Shown here in pieces: positions 11,400 through 22,871 of a DNA stretch of 64,000 bases. A program made the translations under genes and the position numbers. The notes beneath the pieces were generated by a model, which saw nothing but the letters and a program-made list of their open reading frames with translations, had not been told where the DNA came from and ran no database searches. The DNA comes from Rhyacichthys aspro (Eukaryota; Chordata; Actinopteri; Gobiiformes; Rhyacichthyidae): positions 3,690,100 through 3,754,099 of the forward strand of contig CM072148.1 of the NCBI GenBank assembly GCA_036850595.1, written 5' to 3'. How positions within the stretch are numbered: the stretch's first letter is position 1; each line of letters opens with the position of its first letter.

Positions 11400-13699
11400 A
11401 ATGTCAAAAACATAAAAAAAAGGTCCATGCAGCAGGAAGCTATTTTCACATTTATCCCAGAGAGAGAAGTAAAAGAGGCAAGACTACACAAAGGATGGCT
11501 TAGAATGTCCAAAAATCATTCATTTTTAGGGTCACCTTTAACCTGTTTGAAAGGAAAATGCTTTTGCTCGTTATTCTGTCAGTGTCTTTAATGTTAAAAC
11601 CGTGGTGTAGCCGGAAAATGGTAAATGCTGTTAAGAAATCATATATTTTCACTGCCCCTTGTATTGTGCTTATACCATTTGTGGAGTGGGTTTCATTAAC
11701 AGTTGCTGACATGGGAATTGTTAAAGGTCAGTTACAAAGGACAAAAAATATCAAATTAAAAATAATGAGCTCCACGGGTGGCTTCTGTTGCAGCTACTGA
11801 CTGTATTCTACCATTCTTCCTTCAGTATTACTCACTCATTACTCCGTTGTCTGTCCCGAGTTACAACTGAATGACCTAATAACGCTCTGCGGAGTAACTC
11901 GAACTGGAATCCACCGCTCGACGTCTGCCGCGAGCCCAGTGTCGGAGTAAACGTGCTGCTGCAGAAGAGCCGAGGGTGGTATTAGGGATGAGGGGGCGCG
12001 AGAGCCTCTCCGTGTGATCTTCCCGTCTCATCATCCGGAGAACCCAGAGTGAAGTGTGTGGGCGGGAGCCGATGCAAATGTGCTGCGGAGCTTGAACCGA
12101 CTGATTGATTTGATCTGATTCCTGAGCTGTTGAAGCAGATGGTGAAAGGATCGGGTTTGGTACTGGTCGGGTTGGTCACGTGACGCAAAATGACAGTCTG
12201 TTTTTGGGTGTGAGTGAATACAATCTCTGCAATAAAAATCTAAATGCAAAACTGCAGCATTGAGATAAACAGTGAGATAAAAAAGCACAATGTTGAACTG
12301 TAAAGTGTCCTACTTTACATTCACCTTTGGGACTTCAAAACACTGATAGATTAGATACTCTACTGATCCAGATATTATTTATTTACATTTCATCTGCTTC
12401 TCAAATAGGGCACAGCACAGATATGACCTGATTTATGATGCTAAATGCCTCCACTTTGCAGTTATTATTATTAGTAGTAGTATTTTGTGAAAATCATGTA
12501 GAATTATTATGCAAAGGTGTATAATTCTGCTCTATCACACTCTCCTTGAAACTTTTACTCAATAATGTGCTCTCATGTTGTCATATTTGGTCACATGAGT
12601 AAAAACAGAAATTTACATGAAAAGTAAGTAACTGGTGAGTGGGCTGTTCTCTGTTTTAAAGTTAAAGGATATTTAGTCTTTGTTTGTTCAGATGTAACAG
12701 TGTTGATGTAAAGAAACACATTGGACTTACGTCAGAATCCATGGCCTAAAAAAGCTCTTCCCTGAGACTATCTCTGCTCAATAATGTAAAAGAACAGCTG
12801 GTCACAGCAGACTTTACTTGTGTGTGGGACTGGGGCAGATGAAGAAACAGTCATTTGTAAAGTGGATTTTCCATTAGCCTTGATTCATTCAGGAGTCATT
12901 AGAGACAGGTCACACACTGCAAGTACAAAGCCTTTATTTTTACACATTTCTCAATGACTTCACTTTATCTGAATGTTTTCTTTGAGGATCCATCTTTGAG
13001 GATGTTTATCACAAATCAATGATCCTGACTGAGACTGCATGGGTCTCCAAGTTGATTAAATTTAATATATATATGTAGGTCAGTGCGAAGATGCAAGTGT
13101 TCTGACCTTTTGACAATTAAAGTTAAACTCTGAATTTTATACCAAACCAACCAACATTTGTTTATAATCCATGAAGGAAGAGGATTTTAAAACTACACTA
13201 AATTTGTCTCAGATTTAGAAAATAAAGTTCCCTCGAAACTGACCTTTTCCTTGAAAGGACTTGTTCCTAGTTTCAGAATTGCATCAACTAAACAGAAGCC
13301 TATTGTTTTGTTTCCAGAACTGAACTTAAACTTGAAGAAAAGAGCAGAGCTCTTCTGTGAGTTTGGTGCTTGTTTTTGTCACGCTGCAGATCCACACTGA
13401 GCCACGAACACGCTCCTTTAGAAAGTTTCTTTTGACTGAAAAACTAGGAATCACATTTGCTTGTTGGAATCATATTGAACAAACCAGATCAATACTTTCT
13501 GCCTCAGAATGGTTTTCACTCAAGGACTACACTCTCCCATTGTGACCTTGTGTAACAACAGGGATCAGACATATATTATTACTGCGGACCCCGACCATTC
13601 AGTGAAAAAACTTATACCACCACAGTTTTACACTTTATTTATCGAACTACAACCAGGATGTGTCGAGGCATAAAAGCGTCCTTGTCTTGTATTTTGCTT
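11400..13699. other. Non-coding stretch with a CpG-rich patch
   Basis: Unique sequence. The patch at about 11880-12090 is rich in CpG (CTCGACGTCTGCCGCGAGCC lies in it) and stands out from the A/T-rich surroundings. It could be a small unmethylated regulatory patch, but no TATA, initiator or splice-donor arrangement can be argued. The remaining frames are short. No repeats were recognised before the LINE/SINE tail at 13.7 kb. Confidence 0.45.
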
Positions 13700-13762
13700 G
13701 TGTTTATTTCTGTGAAACACTTTGAATTACCCAGTGTATGAATAGTGTATATAAATAAAATA
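13700..13762 (+). mobile_element. LINE2/V-SINE-type 3' tail
   Basis: GTGAAACACTTTGAATTACC followed by GTGTATATAAATAAAATAA matches the common teleost L2-LINE and V-SINE 3' tail (a CACTTTGA...TATATAAATAAA pattern), which L2-type reverse transcriptases recognise. Only this tail is recognised. The 150 bases before it (13560-13700) may belong to the same insertion but could not be matched. It is an old 5'-truncated retroposon end. Confidence 0.6.
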
Positions 13763-14849
13763 ACCTGCTGGTTACTGCCTCCAGCCGAGCTAGACCTTGG
13801 TGACAATAAATAACCATGTGTTTCAAAGACATTGTCAAACTATATTTTGGACAAATTGTTCATGAAAAAGAGATTGGATCTTCACAGAAAGACTTTGAAG
13901 ATGATAAAAGTGTTTATCGCTGTTACTTTCAGTGACTGTGATGAAAATGTGCAGCCTATGGGGTTATTATACAGTTGAATTCAACATTACAACTACAAGC
14001 AGGTCATATGAAATCTGACTTTTTACTTTTCACATAAAATTCCCACTTAATTTTTTTAAATGACTATTGTTTTTAGGCAATTACTTTTTACTATTTCTAG
14101 GATGAAAGATTGAAAAACTATGACGACAAGAGTTGTGATGGTGATGATAAATGATCATTTTAGAACTGAAGTGATGGAGAGCTAATTTCCCTTAATTATA
14201 ATTTCCTGTAAAAATATTTCTAAATCCCTTAAACCTTTTTAACCCATTGATCATTTCTACATAAAACTGTCGGTGGGTAATGTTTTTTTTACCTGATTAA
14301 GAAAACTACTGCTGCAAAAAACAATAAAGATGACCAGAAACTATCATCTAACTCTGTAAACACTGATATTGTAAACATATGACTCTATATTAACTCAACT
14401 CTACTGTAACAATAACACATCTATCCCATTGTTAACAGTTTATTTAAGAAACATTGGATTTTAAGTATCAACTTCTGACAGAGTTAAAGAAGCAGTTTTA
14501 AGATTATGAGACTTATTTGTCTGAATAAAATAACACTTTTGTTATGTTCATTTGTTTGTAATCTTTACTTTCACTTGTTACAAAGGCCAAAATCTTTCTG
14601 GTACTTGTGTTGAAATTTTGACAACCTCTGTTCAGGGAGTATTGACAAGTTGGTGTTTCTATTGTAAAAAAAGAAACCCAAAAAAACAATGCAAATGAAA
14701 ACAAAAAGTCAACGTCTGCAGCTCTGATCTGTGTCTCACTGCCCAAAGCTGTTTACCAAGTGGTTCAACACAGTAAATAGAGTAAATAATACATCTCCAT
14801 TATTTAACTGCATGGAAAACTGTGTATAATGTGCATTAGTTCCTGCTGA
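13763..14849. other. Non-coding stretch, nothing recognised
   Basis: A/T-rich unique sequence with short frames only. No named repeat, RNA gene or regulatory cluster was seen. Confidence 0.5.
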
Positions 14850-15130
14850 TCCCCGCCACATCTCACAACGACATACATTTATGACATGACCAGACACTGT
14901 AAATGTAGCCACACAAATTGCAGAGAGTTTAATTATCGGGCGCCTCATCCTCCTCGACAAATCCATAATATGATCATTACCTTCAAAAAAGTTGTGCCGC
15001 TTAAATCACAACTCGCCGCTCGGTCCGTAACACTGCAGCAGTTTGAAACTCGGATGCATATGGATCGCCGATCAATAAAATCCATTTCAATTTCATCACA
15101 CAGTGCTCCGGAAAAGTGCAAGGTCAGTCT
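14850..15130. promoter_or_regulatory. Candidate conserved non-coding element
   Basis: Complex, CpG-retaining sequence with several homeodomain-type cores: GTTTAATTATCGGGCGCC, GATCGCCGATCAATAAAATC and CATAATATGATCATTACC. The block has no simple repeats and no credible exon. This is a texture- and motif-based inference; conservation was not tested. Confidence 0.3.
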
Positions 15131-16719
15131 TAAGAACGTCTATGTAAATAAAAGAAAACACGTTGGAGGGGAATAATAAAGTTTCATGGGTAAAAGTTGA
15201 AGGAATTACCAGCCGGGGTTGTTTGCAGCGTCAGGTTTATCCTTGACCGCTCACAGATAAACCATTATCAGCCTCTGGTTCACTCTACCGCCTCTTCCTT
15301 TTCTCCAGATCTCATTTATTTCCTTCCCTCTGTCCAACTATTGCGCCTTTGTAGCTCCTTCTTCCTCCTCCATTTTTCACTCTCGAGTCTGGCTCATAAA
15401 AAAGTCAGCCACCTGGCCAGAAGGCGCACACACGTACGGCCGCTGCCTGCTTCAGATCTGTTCTGTTTTACCGTCAGAGAGGCTCAGAAGCGTTTTACTC
15501 CGAGTTGTCGAGACCTCAGAGCGACACAAAGACACGATCACTGGAAATCTACAGTGTTGTTAATGTATAGATGTCTAGTATTATATGTTTCCGCAGTATT
15601 TCATGCATGAACGGTCTAATCCGAAACTTTTTCAATTGATGAAAAGGCTTTAGACACCAAAAATTAGACATTTTGCATAAACAATGTCTTGCTGCACGAC
15701 ATATACAAGCATTTAGGCTCAAGTTAACAGGTTCAAGATACAGAACACCACAAGACTGAGATCTGCATTCACAATACGAGCTGCAACACTAACAAGGTAC
15801 AATACACAACTCTATTTTAGAAACATTTGTTGATATGGAACGGATTAGAGGTAAAGAAAAATGTGAAAATGGATCAAGGGGCTTTATAAAATATGTAAAG
15901 TTCTAAAAAGTTCTAAAAAGAAAACAGAAAACGAGACATAATCCAGTCCTTTTCTTTGCCGTTTGGATTTATTTAAGTAGTAAAGCCTGTCTCTCATGTT
16001 TTCTGGAGGTTTACTGAGATGTTTCCAAGAGACATTCTACCACCAGGTCTTTCTTGGAGCCTATTTACAGTGGGACTTGCCCCAAACTCATTTCAATAGA
16101 CGCCATAGCATTTAACTGGTAAACATCAGCCAAACTGAGACCCTAAATGTTCAATCGAAACGTTAAAATGGAAGTTGATGTTCCTGGAGGTTACACGAGG
16201 TCTCCAGCAGGACGTAAATAAGAGTGGATTGGATCGTGTAAATATAGAAAAAGCTTTGTTCTTTCGTCAAAACACTAAATTAACCTGAATATTAAACTCT
16301 TGTTAGACTCCCAGTGATGCAAGAAATGACAACCGTGACTAAACTAAACTATCCATTTTTCTGGAGGCTGATGGTGGAGCCCATTGTTGCATTTACTTCA
16401 GCGATTACAACGCTCGCCTCGAAGTTTGCGCTTTGAAAACTTGGTCCTGTGATCATTAGCTCCCTCCGTCGGGGGCAGTAAAACAGAGCGAGGAGTTTAA
16501 GACAACATTAATAGAAAGATGATAACGCGTGCTTAATTAAATTCTCCACTGTTTGCCTTGAAAGCCTTGGAGAAAAGCATGATGGGTAGACATGTGTTAT
16601 TGGAAATACACAGTGAGTGACAGATTGGATGTCAGCTAACAAACACTAATCCTAAATCGTTTTGAATTGAAGCATTGTACTTCCCATTGTAATTCAAATA
16701 CATTAAAATTCTTACAGAA
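15131..16719. other. Non-coding stretch, no gene recognised
   Basis: 15200-15560 is moderately GC-rich and CT-rich. A 137-codon plus-strand frame crosses it (15197-15610), but it starts with TTG, is Ser/Leu/Arg-rich and has no domain, so it was left out. An 11-bp tandem duplication (AAAGTTCTAAA) lies at about 15898-15920. No named repeat was found. Confidence 0.5.
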
Positions 16720-16920
16720 AACAGATAATATTATTGCGGCTCTATCTGTTATCACTGGCAAACAGCCCACATCTTTGAATATAGATACAATAAGTGCTGA
16801 ATAACTGGCTTATTTTCTCTTTTACAACTGATTAGTTCTGCCGGATCTGTCATTGTGAGGAGGCGCTACATCTTTTAAAGAAAAGGGGAATTTAATTATG
16901 AGTCGAACAATATACCGCAC
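16720..16920. promoter_or_regulatory. Candidate conserved non-coding element with GATA-type motifs
   Basis: Non-repetitive block with GATAATATTATTGCGGC, CTATCTGTTATCACTGGC and GGAATTTAATTATGAGTCG. It combines GATA-type cores in both orientations with an AT-rich homeodomain core and low simple-repeat content. It lies in desert with no frames of note. Inference only. Confidence 0.3.
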
Positions 16921-17491
16921 CTTAAACTCGCAGGCTTTCTGTTCGGACTGGAAAAGAAGCATTAAAACATGAAAATGTTATTCTGCAGGAAATGAAGGAA
17001 ATGAATATGTTTGGGATGAGTGGAGAATGGAGGACAGCTGCCTAAATATTACTGAAGGGAGAGGGATTTCACACGACGGAGTTTAGTGAAGGATATTCAC
17101 TCAACACAGATAAAAACATGATGCATTTGAGAATAGTTTTACTACAAATAAAGGTAAACAAATATATGTATTACAGTGCATTTGTAATATGGCAGACAGT
17201 AGAAGGGAAAGGGGAAGACATTTTAGTGAAATGGTGAAAGAAAGTTTGGACCAGATGAAGTCTCTCATCGTCGAGAATCTAAAAGGACTTAACGTAAAAC
17301 TTAAACTTGGAGAAAACTGTAAAAATGTCCAAATACAGACCCTTCCAAAAACGTCATGACCAAAAAACGCAGTTGTATTTCCCATTCATTTATTTAAACT
17401 CATGTTAAAATCACTAAGTCACACACTTAAAGCTGAAGTACCTGATTTAGTTTTTTCCGTCCCAGTTCCACCATTCTCAACAGAAGTGACC

Positions 17492-17794
17492 TTTCCTTTA
17501 AAATAAAACAGGTAAAACCAGACCAATTTTCCTCCACAAATACTAACACGTTACATTAAACCGTTTAAAAGTTTAGAGCTGATCTGAAACGTGGAGTTTA
17601 CCGTAGACTGACCTGATCCTGTAATTATCTCTGTCTCATTATTACGTTGAAGCATCGCCAACATTTATCAATGTTTAATTTGTTGCTGTTTCGATGTAAA
17701 ATAAGACGTATTTCCAACAGAATAACCCATTTCCTTGCTTTATTTCCTTGTTACCTTCATTGTTGACATCAGTGTCGACCAATGGGAGCGCTCC
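17492..17794 (-). repeat. Dispersed repeat family P, copy 2 (diverged)
   Basis: On the minus strand this begins with the same core as copy 1 (GGAGCGCTCCCATTGGTCGA, complement at 17772-17794). It ends with the family landmark GGAGGAAAATTGGTCTGG followed by a TTTTA-rich run, as copy 1 does (GGAGGAAAAATTGGTCTG). The middle is much diverged: a GAAATGGGTTATTC stretch replaces the CAGCTGAAAA part. The spacing of the two landmarks is nevertheless close to that in copy 1. No coding sequence. Confidence 0.6.
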
Positions 17795-18424
17795 TTTTTA
17801 CCTGAAGCGAGCTGTTAAACTAAATGCAACAGTAAAAAAAAACCCCAAAAAACAAACAAAACAATGGACTTTTAAGAGACGTTTGTCAAACTGGGTGTGA
17901 TATACAGTATGAAAATGTCTCCTGGAAAACTGATCATGCACCAATCAAGCCAAATGTTAAAACTCCTGACCCGCCCAGTCTCCTGAAACATTAGACCAGC
18001 TCCACAGACTTTAAGTGAAACCAGTGTGACTCCAGGAGGTGGTCCACTCCTGTAAAGATCCAATTACCACTGTCCCAAACCATCTCCGAGTGAGTCCTGT
18101 GAGCGATAAGATCAGGTGATTGGCCCTGCTCTGCTCTGTCCTATTCCAGTGATGGGTGAACACTTCCAGAGAGTAATGCTTGATTGTGTAGAAGCACTGC
18201 CAAAAGACCAAAGCAAAAGGGAATCACTGTCTTCTTTCTATAATGCCTGCTTCCACTGGGAATGGAGAGGTTACTATCTCCTTTACACAATGACTTAAAA
18301 TCATTTTGTTAAACTCAATAGGTGCATGGATTATAGCCTCATCTCTGTCTGGAGATGGCTCTTTCATCTTTTCTACAAACTTTAACGGCCTGTTTGTATT
18401 AAATTAGATCATTATGTTGCATAG
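17795..18424. other. Non-coding stretch, nothing recognised
   Basis: Unique sequence with several frames of about 60-66 codons on both strands, none convincing. No repeat was identified before the SINE-like fragment at 18425. Confidence 0.5.
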
Positions 18425-18621
18425 GGGTGCACAATGAGAAGTTAATACTCTTGGCAAGAAGGTTGTATGTTCAATCACAATTTTGTTTTATTTTTGTCAG
18501 TGTCTGTTTCTAAATGTCAGCCCTGTGACTAACTTACCATTGTCCAGGACGTCCCAAAGCTGCTGGGATAGGCTCCAGTCACCTGCTACTCACTAAGCTG
18601 AAGAAGATACATGAATGAATG
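18425..18621 (+). mobile_element. tRNA-like SINE/retroposon fragment, internally deleted
   Basis: Four landmarks of a very common teleost retroposon occur in the right order: GGCAAGAAGGTTGTATGTTC (in relatives this leads into a GGTTCGATTCC B box), TCAGCCCTGTGACTAACTTA, ATTGTCCAGGACGT and CTGGGATAGGCTCCAGTCAC, ending in GAAGAAGATACATGAATGAATG-like simple sequence. In intact relatives some 100 or more bases lie between the first and second landmarks; here they are replaced by a short T-rich stretch. The identification is from memory of the family. The copy is old and not transcribable as it stands. Confidence 0.7.
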
Positions 18622-18664
18622 TTGTTTCCTCTTGGAGAAGTTTATCATCTAGATCACCGTAGAT

Positions 18665-19194
18665 CAGAGGTGTCAAACTCAAAGTGGTGAGGGGCCGCAA
18701 TAGTCAATAATAATCCTTTCAGGGGCCGAAGATGGAGATTAAATTTTGAGAAACTGTATCTTGAACAGGTTTTAGTTGGATTTGAACAGATTTGAATTGG
18801 ATTCAAACAAGTTTTAGTTGGATTACAACAGGTTTTAGTCAGATTTGGACAGTATTTGTTGGATTTTAACTGATTTTAGTTGGATTTGAACAGGATTTAG
18901 GTGGATTTGAACAGGATTTAGGAAAAAAAAGGGGAAAAAAAAAGGAAAGGAAAATTAAAACAAGATTAAAGAATTTAACAGGATTTAGGTGGATTTGAAC
19001 AGGATTTAGATAGATTTGAACAGGTTTTAGTCCAATTTTAACAGGTTTAGGTGGATTTAAACAGGTTGTAATAGGTAGTGGTAGGTTAATCTTTGTAGCA
19101 AAAATCAAAACCATCTAAAACCTGTTTGAATTTAACCTAATGCCAAAAATATAAACTACTAAATGAATTGAAGGGCCACATAAAACAGTGCAAA
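18665..19194 (+). mobile_element. hAT-type minisatellite element, copy A (3' end lost)
   Basis: Starts with the family end CAGAGGTGTCAAACTCAAAG, then GTGAGGGGCCGCAATAGTCA and GGGGCCGAAGATGG. Next comes an array of 21-bp units of the type GGATTTGAACAGGTTTTAGT (about 18765-19080), broken by an A/G-rich insert at 18915-18965. Then comes the hinge ATCTTTGTAGCAAAAATCAA, one or two units in the opposite orientation and AAGGGCCACATAAAACAGTG. The terminal GGGCCTTGAGTTTGACA seen in the intact copies is missing, so no target-site duplication can be tested. No transposase is encoded. Hinge and flanks match copy C almost exactly, so A and C form a subfamily. Confidence 0.8.
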
Positions 19195-20194
19195 CCTCAC
19201 ATCCTTTCTTTCTACAACCTGTGATCAGGTATGGTAGCCCTGCAGGGACATTCTACTGTCCATGAACAAACCACTGGAAAGGTCAGATGCTAAGTTCACC
19301 TTAAAAATGTGAATGTGTCACTCTGGGTAGTTGTAGGAAGAAATTGAACTAAAAGCTCCTTGAATGTGTCTTGGAAAATAGAGTATTGACTTATTTGTTC
19401 CACTTTGTTTAACTTTATACTTCAAGCCTTCAACTGTTCTATGTATTCACCGCAAAATATGATGAAAACACTGCCCAAAATCTGATGGAGTCAAGTTTAA
19501 AAAGGTACGAGAACAGTCTGGTAGCAACAGGGTTTGTTCGACTGGGATTGAGTTGTTGATGTTATTCCAGTTGGATCGTCTGAATTTTACTGACGAGTAA
19601 TGGCGACTACGGTCTGCCATTTCTGCATTAAACCAGGATGTTTCCTCAAATCCCAAAAAGAAACGCTGCTGGCACGTGTCTCTGTAACAAATGACACTGA
19701 CAAAAGACAAAATGTAAATCTGGAAATGCTCTTCTTCACGTATCTGTCTGGAACATTTCATGCTCATTTACATTTTTGCATGTACCTAATCCAGTCCAGT
19801 TGGAACGAGGCGTAGTTGTGAATGAGATGGTTAAATATAATCCTGGTTCTATCATTAGAGGACATTTTTCTGTGTTGGCTCTCTGTATTGTGTGTGGTTA
19901 TTGGCTGTCAGTCAGTCTTATAGGGGTTCCTTTCACTCAGCCCACACTCAGTCCTTATCACGGAGCTGGGAGCTACCGAGACCGACCTTCAGACATTATC
20001 TCCGTCCGGCCTCCACTCGTCAAAAGCACCGACGATAAGCAGCGACAGAGCGGTGATAGAAGTCTTCTGCAGCCGGTCTTCACTTACACCTCTCTTATGG
20101 GGCTCCTCTCAGAGATTAGCTGCATCAGCGGGCTTCAGGTAATTAGTTAAACCGATAGTTAACGGTGCTGCAGAAGAAGTGTTTGAGGTTAAAG
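19195..20194. other. Non-coding stretch between two hAT-type copies
   Basis: Unique sequence. A 106-codon minus-strand frame (19447-19767) and a 71-codon plus-strand frame overlap each other and have no recognisable domain. The part at 19940-20150 keeps several CpGs and reads like a possible regulatory block, but without a distinctive motif. No RNA gene was seen. Confidence 0.45.
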
Positions 20195-20937
20195 CAGTGG
20201 TGTCAAAGTCAAAGAGGTGAGGGGCCGCGAAAGTTAATAAGAATCATTTCAGAGATGGCCGAAGATGGTGGTGATTTAGAAGCTTTTATTAAATTTTGAA
20301 TGTGAGCTTTCATCTTAATTTGAGTCTTATAAAAGTTATCACACAAACAATCATTTTCTCCTTTTATGGATTCTGTTTTTAAATGGATTTGAACAGGTTT
20401 TAGTTGGAATGAAAACAGATTTTAGCTGGATTTGAACAGGTTTTAGATTGATTTGGACAGGTTTTAGATGGATTTGGACAGGTTTTACTTGGATTTGGAC
20501 AGGTTTTACTTGGATTTGGACAGGTTTTAGTCAGATTAGAACAGATTTTAGATGGATCTCAACAGATTTTAGTTGAATTTGAACAAGTTTTAGATGGATT
20601 TGAACAGGTTTTAGATGTATTTGAACAAGTTTTAGTTGAATTTGAACAAGTTTTAGATGGATTTGAACAGGTTTTATTTGGATTTGGACAGGTTTTACTT
20701 GGTCTTGAACAGGTTTTAGTCAGATTAGAACAGATTTTAGATGGATCTCAACAGATTTTAGGTGGATTTGAACAGGTTTTAGATGGATTTGAACAGGTTT
20801 TAGTTGAATTTGAACAGGTTTTAGTTGAATCTGAACAGGTTTTAGTCAGATTTGAACAGATTTTATTTATCTTTGTTGCAAAAATCAAATCCATCTAAAA
20901 ACATGTTCAAATCTTAAATCAACAAACAGTAAATGAA
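20195..20937 (+). mobile_element. hAT-type minisatellite element, copy B (3' end lost)
   Basis: Starts CAGTGGTGTCAAAGTCAAAG, then GTGAGGGGCCGCGAAAGTTA and GGCCGAAGATGGTGGTGAT. A segment at 20280-20380 (GAGCTTTCATCTTAATTTGA) is shared with copy D but absent from A and C. The longest 21-bp array in the window follows, about 20385-20870, with more than twenty units. Next are the hinge TTATCTTTGTTGCAAAAATC and a single reversed unit (CCATCTAAAAACATGTTCAA). The 3' terminus is lost. No transposase coding sequence is present. Confidence 0.8.
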
Positions 20938-21059
20938 CACATCTTGTAAACTCTGAATGTGTGTCTCTGGGAACACGAAAACAGGCTGAACATTTCTCTT
21001 TGTTTCTAACCAAACGGCTTCCTGAAAATGGCTGTAATTGCTTTTTGTTGGAGCCTCAC

Positions 21060-21480
21060 CTCAGCACTTTGCTTGGCCCGGCACCAACCGACACTTCTCT
21101 TGAAACAAAGCGAGTCACAAACGAGTGCGAGCGTGAAGCCGGTGAATTCTGGTGCGACGCCCCGGCTGCGTCCACTCACCCATCTCGTTTCCACACCTGC
21201 TGCCGTTGGCTCCGGAGGCGTTCGCGCTCATCGGCTGGCCCGCCCGCAGGTGCTTTTGGCGGCAGACTATTCCGAGATGGCGTCGACGGCGTGTGTTAAT
21301 TAACCTGGAGGTGATCGCACAAAGAGAGCACTCCTGGCTCCGTTTGTCCGCGGATCGACCCGTTTCCGGCGCGGAAATGTGTCCTGGCGTCGACGTGTTT
21401 ACTAGAAGTGTTTGAAACGCTCGTGATGAAGGGTGTAATTAAATCCTGACGGCGCCGGCGATGACGGACACTTCCATTTG
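21060..21480. promoter_or_regulatory. CpG-island-like block
   Basis: The most CpG-dense sequence in the window, for example GCCCGCCCGCAGGTGCTTTT, GATGGCGTCGACGGCGTG, GTCCGCGGATCGACCCG and GACGGCGCCGGCGATGACGG. TTAATTAA at 21296-21303 is embedded in it. Three overlapping frames of 87-112 codons cross it in different phases on the plus strand and one on the minus strand, as expected from low stop density in GC-rich DNA; none has a domain or an exon edge. It could be an orphan CpG island, a non-coding RNA promoter or a CpG-rich conserved element. Confidence 0.45.
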
Positions 21481-22863
21481 GACCAAAAACTCATTTCAAA
21501 CGCCTGTGTAAAAATATGTCTTGTCATATTTTCCTAATAAAAGATTCCAGATTGAGAAAAAAACAACATTAGAGCTGCACAAAATGGGTGTCTAACTTTT
21601 AGGTTGTAGCCTCTCAACCTGAATAAATCTGATAGCTATATGTAAAAGAAACTTTAAAAGGTGCAACCAGGTCAAGATAATTAACAACATAATAAAAAGA
21701 AGAGCACTCGTACATATTTATATACTCACATGCATATATATTATTGTTGGTGTTACTTTGCTGCAGTGAAACATTGACATAAACTAAATAATATATACTA
21801 TTCTATGATAATAATTCATTCTTTTTTGTCAAGTCGCTCAAAGCTCTTCAAAATTGGTTCCATTATTCATTCACTGCATATTCACACACTGCAGGTGGTA
21901 AACTACCTACCACCACAGCTGCCCCGGGGCAGACTGACACAGACATGGCAGCCATTCTGCACCACCAAACACACTCATAACACATTCATACAAACACTGG
22001 GGGCAACAGGGCAAACACGACAATATGAACAGGACTCTTGTGTTTTGTACATTAAGCAGAATTTTGAAAGATATTATAGGCTTTTATCGCAGGAGAGGTA
22101 TAGAGCACATTAACCTAAATCTAATCACACATTTGTATTTTTGAATTGAATCTAAATCTTTTCTTTTCCACTTCCTTCTAACCTTAACCACAGTCTCTTT
22201 CGGTTCCCAACACGTATCTGGAAACCTTCTCACTACGGAAGAGTTTAAACCAGAGCCTGTATCTGAAGTGACCCTGCAGAGCTGCATTAGAGGTCAGAGT
22301 GCACCGGTGGAAGCTGTAGTGTCTGTGAGTGGGAGCGCTGTAGGGGACCGTAAAGTGGACCGTACAGAGCTGATTTAAACCCGCGCGGCTCATTTTGAAG
22401 AAACACAGATGACTCATATCCACTCGTGTTTGTTTTTATGATCCGCGCCGAGAGAGCCCTCGACGGAGGACTGCGCTTTTTGTAATAATATAATGAACTG
22501 TCACTTTTATGACACTATCAACAAAGACGATGTTTCTTCTGGGTCGGGATACATTTTTTAATTTTTGGAAAAGTTTATTGCAAACTTCTTTACAACTGTG
22601 CCTCGAGCAACGTAATGAACCGACGAGGTGCAGAGAACATTGACTTTCATATTACACTGTTAAGAGCAGGTTTTAACGCACTCATTTACCCATGATGCTC
22701 TATTAGTGCTAGGCTTTGAACACTTTATTATATTCTGTATGAGAGAAGTTGCAGTTTTTCATTTGGAACTAAAACCTTTAGTCAACCAAAACATTACGAC
22801 CACCTAATGGACAGATTTATTGGTCATATTTCCCATTTCATACATGTTCCAGATGTAGAGACC
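21481..22863. other. Non-coding stretch, no gene recognised
   Basis: A/T-rich to 21800, then unique sequence with frames up to 102 codons (21805-22113, plus strand), none recognisable. A small CpG-rich patch lies around 22375-22465. No named repeats. Confidence 0.5.
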
Positions 22864-22871
22864 ATTTAGAC
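22864..22871. repeat. Left target-site duplication of hAT-type copy C
   Basis: ATTTAGAC here is repeated exactly at 23549-23556, directly flanking copy C. An 8-bp duplication is the hallmark of hAT-superfamily insertion. Confidence 0.9.

Noticed and set aside
15197..15610. 137-codon plus-strand frame
   Set aside because: TTG start, no domain, composition explained by CT-rich DNA.
20961..21415. Four overlapping frames of 62-112 codons
   Set aside because: They occur in several phases on both strands of a CpG-rich block, as low stop density predicts. No phase stands out.
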